DNA from: Bacillota bacterium
Lineage (GTDB): Bacteria > Bacillota_E > RBS10-35 > JAJYVN01
Assembly (NCBI GenBank): GCA_021846605.1
Contig: JAJZWQ010000062.1
Location: 1-16,019 of the forward strand
DNA length: 16,019 bases
Direction: 5' to 3'
Position numbers and translations under genes: made by a program. Within the stretch, counting starts at the first letter, position 1; each line of letters begins with the position of its first letter. This document shows positions 13,447 through 16,019 of this stretch, in pieces. Under the pieces are notes generated by a model. The model ran no database searches and was not told where the DNA came from. It saw only the letters and a list, made by a program, of their open reading frames with translations.

Positions 13447-13692
13447 TCATGCTCGCTCGGCCTGCAACACGGCTCGCCGACGCTCGTACTCGTCCTGGTC
13501 GATCTCACCGCGCGCGAACCGCTGGCGCAGGGTCTCGACGCCGTCCGGTGGCTGCGGACCGCCCCGCCACCCGCGGCAGGGGCCCCCGCGCCGCCAGCGC
13601 CACGCGAGGACCGAGAACAGCAGCAGCCAGCCCAGGCCGAAGCCCAGCGGGACGAACCACCACAAGCCCGGGCCCCACGCCGCGTACGCCAC
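13447..13692 (-). CDS. Small membrane protein with SHOCT-like C-terminus
   Basis: From the chosen GTG at 13692 the protein has 81 residues. One hydrophobic, Trp/Leu-rich segment (W-W-F-V-P-L-G-F-G-L-G-W-L-L-L-F-S-V-L-A-W) is followed by a basic R-W-R-R-G-G linker. The tail L-R-Q-R-F-A-R-G-E-I-D-Q-D-E-Y-E-R-R-R-A is the SHOCT pattern (L-x-x-R-(F/Y)-A-x-G-E-I-(D/T)-x-x-E-Y). SHOCT tails are short oligomerisation-type modules found at the ends of many small membrane proteins. I prefer 13692 because GAGGGAGGGG lies six bases upstream; the frame continues to a GTG at 13746 with a poorer site. It lies upstream of the four-helix protein gene, about 210 bases after the response regulator on the same strand. 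The gap (13693-13902) shows no gene. Confidence 0.78.
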   Translation of the reverse strand: MAYAAWGPGLWWFVPLGFGLGWLLLFSVLAWRWRRGGPCRGWRGGPQPPDGVETLRQRFARGEIDQDEYERRRAVLQAERA

Positions 13693-13902
13693 ACCGAACC
13701 CCTCCCTCATGGCCCGCGTCCGGGCCGCGCGCCCGTCCTCCGACACCGCGCGGAACGGCGCGGTGCGGTCCCAGTGTGGACCAGCGGGCCGGCTTGGCGC
13801 GTTCGGCGGCGGGCGACACTTCGCCTACGCCACCGGGCGTACGCTCCGCGGCGCAGGTACGGCGACGGGGGGAGCGGGGCGTGATGTGCCGGTGACGGCG
13901 GG

Positions 13903-14580
13903 CTATGACGCGGGGGTGTGGCCTGGGGCGACGAGGCCGGCCTCGTAAGCGAAAACGACCACCTGGGCACGGTCGCGGGCGTCGAGCTTGCCCATCGCCC
14001 GCGACACGTGGGTACGGGCCGTGGCGACACTGATGGAGAGGCGCATGGCGATCTCCTCGTTGCTCAGGCCGCAGCCCACCAGGCCCACGACTTCCCGCTC
14101 CCGGTCCGTCAAGTCGGCCAGAGCGGCCACCGCCGGACCCGCCGGCGCGGGGCGGGAGGCGAAGGCCTCCACCACGCGGCGGGTGACGCTCGGCGATAGG
14201 AGCGACTCGCCAGCGGCCACCACGCGGATGGCCCGCAGGATCTCGGCCGGCTCAGCGTCCTTGAGCAGGAACCCGCCGGCGCCCGCGCGCAGGGCCTCGA
14301 AGACGTAGGCGTCGATCTCGAAGGTGGTGAGGATCAGCACACGCACGCCCGCGCACGCGGGGTCCGCCGCGATGCGCCGGGTGGCCTCCAGGCCGTCCAG
14401 GCTGGGCATCCGGATGTCCATGACCACCACGTCGGGCCTGGCGGCCCGCACGACGCGCAGCGCCTGCGCCCCGTCGGCCGCCTCACCGACGACCTCGATG
14501 TCGTCCTCTGCGCCCGCCAGCGCGCGCAGCCCCACGCGCACCAGGGCCTGGTCGTCGGCCAGCACCACCCGGATGCTCAT
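13903..14580 (-). CDS. NarL/LuxR-family response regulator
   Basis: The 225-residue DNA-binding response regulator has an N-terminal receiver domain with the acidic pocket D9-D10, phosphoacceptor D55 (V-V-V-M-D-I-R-M-P), T85/T86 and K107. A C-terminal LuxR-type helix-turn-helix follows, with L-T-D-R-E-R-E-V-V-G-L-V-G-C-G-L-S-N-E-E-I-A and V-A-T-A-R-T-H-V-S-R-A-M-G-K-L-D-A-R-D-R. It is the output partner of the histidine kinase just upstream. ATG 14580 overlaps the kinase stop in ATGA, with GGAGG just upstream, so translation is coupled. An in-frame extension to 14592 is less likely. Targets are unknown; the two small membrane-protein genes downstream are candidates by position only. Confidence 0.94.
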   Translation of the reverse strand: MSIRVVLADDQALVRVGLRALAGAEDDIEVVGEAADGAQALRVVRAARPDVVVMDIRMPSLDGLEATRRIAADPACAGVRVLILTTFEIDAYVFEALRAGAGGFLLKDAEPAEILRAIRVVAAGESLLSPSVTRRVVEAFASRPAPAGPAVAALADLTDREREVVGLVGCGLSNEEIAMRLSISVATARTHVSRAMGKLDARDRAQVVVFAYEAGLVAPGHTPAS

Positions 14581-15740
14581 GGCCGCCTCCACGGCAGGGA
14601 CGCCTGCACGCTGAAGCCCCGCTGCGGCGCGTTGCCCGCGCGGAGCTCACCGCCCAGGGCCTCCACCCGCTCCCGCATGCCCGTGAGGCCAGTCCCCTCC
14701 GGGGTGCCGGCCGGCATGCCCCGGCCGTCGTCGGCGACCTCCACCGAAAGCACCTCCTCCGCCGCCGCCACGCGCACAGCGGCCGCGGCGCGCGGCCCGG
14801 CGTGGCGGGCGACGTTGGTCAGCGCCTCCTGGACGATGCGGTAGGCGGCCGCAGAGACGATCTCGGGCACCCCTGCGGGCAGGTCGGCGTCCAGGCGCAC
14901 GTCCAAGCCCGCGTCCCGTACGGACGCGACCAACTCGCCCAGGTCCCGCAGGCCTGGAGTAGGGGCCCAACCGGGTCCGTCCCCGCCTTCGCCGCGCAGC
15001 ATGGCCAATTCGTAGCGCAACTCGCCCAGGGCCTTCCGGCTGACTTGGCGGATGGCGGCGATGGCCTGGCGCGCCTCCTCCGGCCGCGTCTCCAGCAGGT
15101 GCTCGGCCACGCCGGCCTGCAGCGTCACGACGGCGAGGCTGTGCCCCATCACGTCGTGCATCTCGCGCGCGATGCGCAGCCGCTCCTCGGCGATCCGCCT
15201 GCGGGCCTGCTCCTGCCGGCTCTCCTCCGCCAGACGGGCGCGGGCCCGGACCTCGGCCGCGAAGCGGCGCCTGGCCTGCACCCCCGTGCCGATGGCGCCG
15301 GCCAGAGCCAGCCAGACCGCCGCGAAGACCACCACGCCAGGCGACCACCCCTGGCCAAGGCCGTGGGCCAGGGCCAGCAGGGCGGCGCCAGCGGCGGCCG
15401 CCGCGAGCCAGAGGCGCGGGGACCTCGTGGCAATGACGGCCAGCAGGCCCGCGAACGGGGCGGCGAGGATCGGCCCCGGCGGGCTGCCGCCGAGGAGGTA
15501 GGCCATGGTGCAGCCCAGGGCGACGGCGTAGGTGGGCAACGGCCAGCGTCGCCGTGCGGCGAGGGCCAGGGGCGCGGCGGCGAGCAACGGCAGTGCACCC
15601 GGACGCAGGGGGCCGGCCGCGTGCCAGCCGCCAACAGCCGTCCCGAGGAAGATGACGGCGGCCAGCAGCAGGGCCGGCCCGATGTCGAGCCACGGCCCGG
15701 TAGAAGAGCGCCGGGGGCATGGGGGCACCCGTGCTTCCAT
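14577..15740 (-). CDS. Sensor histidine kinase (HisKA_3 / NarX-DesK type)
   Basis: The product (387 residues from ATG 15740) senses an unknown signal at the membrane and phosphorylates the paired response regulator. The N-terminal half holds about five or six hydrophobic segments with short loops and no large extracellular domain, as in intramembrane-sensing kinases. A coiled-coil-like Arg/Glu stretch (R-A-R-L-A-E-E-S-R-Q-E-Q-A-R-R-R-I-A) leads to the HisKA_3 motif R-E-M-H-D-V-M-G-H-S-L-A, with H195 as phosphosite. The ATPase domain has A-L-T-N-V-A-R-H-A (N box), V-A-D-D-G-R-G-M (G1) and G-T-G-L-T-G-M-R-E-R-V-E-A-L-G-G (G2). The start is uncertain: GTG 15758 adds six residues, and neither start has a well-spaced ribosome binding site. 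The gene ends in an ATGA overlap with the regulator gene. Confidence 0.92.
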   Translation of the reverse strand: MEARVPPCPRRSSTGPWLDIGPALLLAAVIFLGTAVGGWHAAGPLRPGALPLLAAAPLALAARRRWPLPTYAVALGCTMAYLLGGSPPGPILAAPFAGLLAVIATRSPRLWLAAAAAGAALLALAHGLGQGWSPGVVVFAAVWLALAGAIGTGVQARRRFAAEVRARARLAEESRQEQARRRIAEERLRIAREMHDVMGHSLAVVTLQAGVAEHLLETRPEEARQAIAAIRQVSRKALGELRYELAMLRGEGGDGPGWAPTPGLRDLGELVASVRDAGLDVRLDADLPAGVPEIVSAAAYRIVQEALTNVARHAGPRAAAAVRVAAAEEVLSVEVADDGRGMPAGTPEGTGLTGMRERVEALGGELRAGNAPQRGFSVQASLPWRRP

Positions 15741-15746
15741 GCTCTC

Positions 15747-15757
15747 TGTACAGTACA
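15747..15757. promoter_or_regulatory. Palindrome at the histidine kinase start, possible operator
   Basis: TGTAC-A-GTACA is a perfect 11-base palindrome lying between the two candidate kinase start codons. It could be an operator for autoregulation, but I see no convincing -35/-10 pair next to it, so the role is speculative. Confidence 0.3.
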
Positions 15758-15953
15758 CGAACCTCGGCGGCCGGACGTCATCCCCGCACGGTAGCCCGCG
15801 CTACGCCGGCGGGCGCAGGACGGCGCCTTGGAACGGTCCGCGGACGTGCTGGGCGGCGGGTGATCGTAAGGACGCAGGGTTTGCGCGCAGGCCTTGCGGA
15901 CGCGAAGGGCCGGCCCAGGACGAACTTGGTTCCCAATGCGGGGATGTCACACT

Positions 15954-16019
15954 GCGTCATTCTCGCCGAGCCCGTTGGTCCGCAGGCGCTTGCCGGAACG
16001 GCGCTGTTGCGTGACGTAT
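15954..16019. repeat. Palindromic repeat element, copy 2 (cut by window edge)
   Basis: GCGTCATTCTCGCCG (15954-15968) is identical to the start of the element at 11730-11744. After 12 extra bases, GTCCGCAGGCGCT gives the second shared block. An inner GCCG-GAA-CGGC hairpin follows, and the far arm may lie beyond the window. The rest of the stretch from 15759 to here shows no gene that I can support; the minus-strand frame at 15778-15960 overlaps the repeat and looks like no known protein. Confidence 0.6.

Noticed and set aside
11504..13450. Long minus-strand frame (648 codons) across the SDR region
   Set aside because: It overlaps the real SDR and membrane-protein genes in another frame and shows repetitive Arg/Gly/Pro composition typical of a high-GC shadow.
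15778..15960. Minus-strand frame of 60 codons near the right edge, starting M-T-Q-C-D-I-P
   Set aside because: It begins inside the palindromic repeat and resembles no protein, so it is more likely repeat-derived than a gene.
1..16019. CRISPR arrays, rRNA genes, prophage structural genes
   Set aside because: No regularly spaced direct repeats, rRNA-like segments or phage gene patterns were seen.

Overview
The window is about 16 kb of very GC-rich bacterial DNA with dense, mostly short-spaced genes and frequent GTG and TTG starts. The best clues to the host are a transcriptional T-box leader with a Leu specifier in front of leuS, the holA and rpsT genes lying close together, a sufB gene beside a Rieske-type ferredoxin gene, and strong purine-rich ribosome binding sites. 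Together these suggest a high-GC member of the Bacillota (the Symbiobacterium / Thermaerobacter / Sulfobacillus type of organism). This is inference, and a Chloroflexota-like relative cannot be excluded without a tree.

Layout. Bases 1-870 are mobile-element debris: the C-terminal part of a transposase-like gene, then a short tnpB 5' remnant and the hairpins of an IS200/IS605-type end on the other strand. After about 275 bases with no recognisable gene, a good sigma-A-type promoter (1144-1171) starts a leucine T-box leader. A complete tRNA-Ala(GGC) gene lies inside this leader, between Stem III and the antiterminator/terminator; this is the most unusual feature of the window. The leader feeds leuS, which is followed closely by a DedA-family membrane protein, a geranylgeranyl-reductase-like flavoprotein, holA (DNA polymerase III delta), a GNAT acetyltransferase and a small conserved hypothetical protein. 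This looks like one long plus-strand operon.

The operon meets rpsT (ribosomal protein S20) and an ATP-dependent DNA ligase, both on the minus strand, with a terminator between the converging genes. A P-loop kinase-like gene diverges from the ligase. Next come a promoter, sufB, an intergenic terminator-like hairpin and a Rieske ferredoxin gene, all on the plus strand. A palindromic repeat follows in the convergent gap before a minus-strand run: an SDR oxidoreductase, two small membrane proteins (one with a SHOCT-like tail), and a NarL/LuxR-type response regulator translationally coupled to its HisKA_3-type histidine kinase. The last 66 bases carry a second copy of the start of the palindromic repeat, cut by the window edge.

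How the genes relate. The leuS operon couples tRNA charging (leuS), a tRNA gene, envelope and lipid functions (DedA, reductase) and replication (holA). The T-box should raise readthrough into leuS when tRNA-Leu is uncharged. When tRNA-Leu is charged, the transcript would end just after tRNA-Ala, so the same terminator could also serve the tRNA gene. SufB and the Rieske protein are a plausible Fe-S pair, but no sufC, sufD or sufS is visible here.
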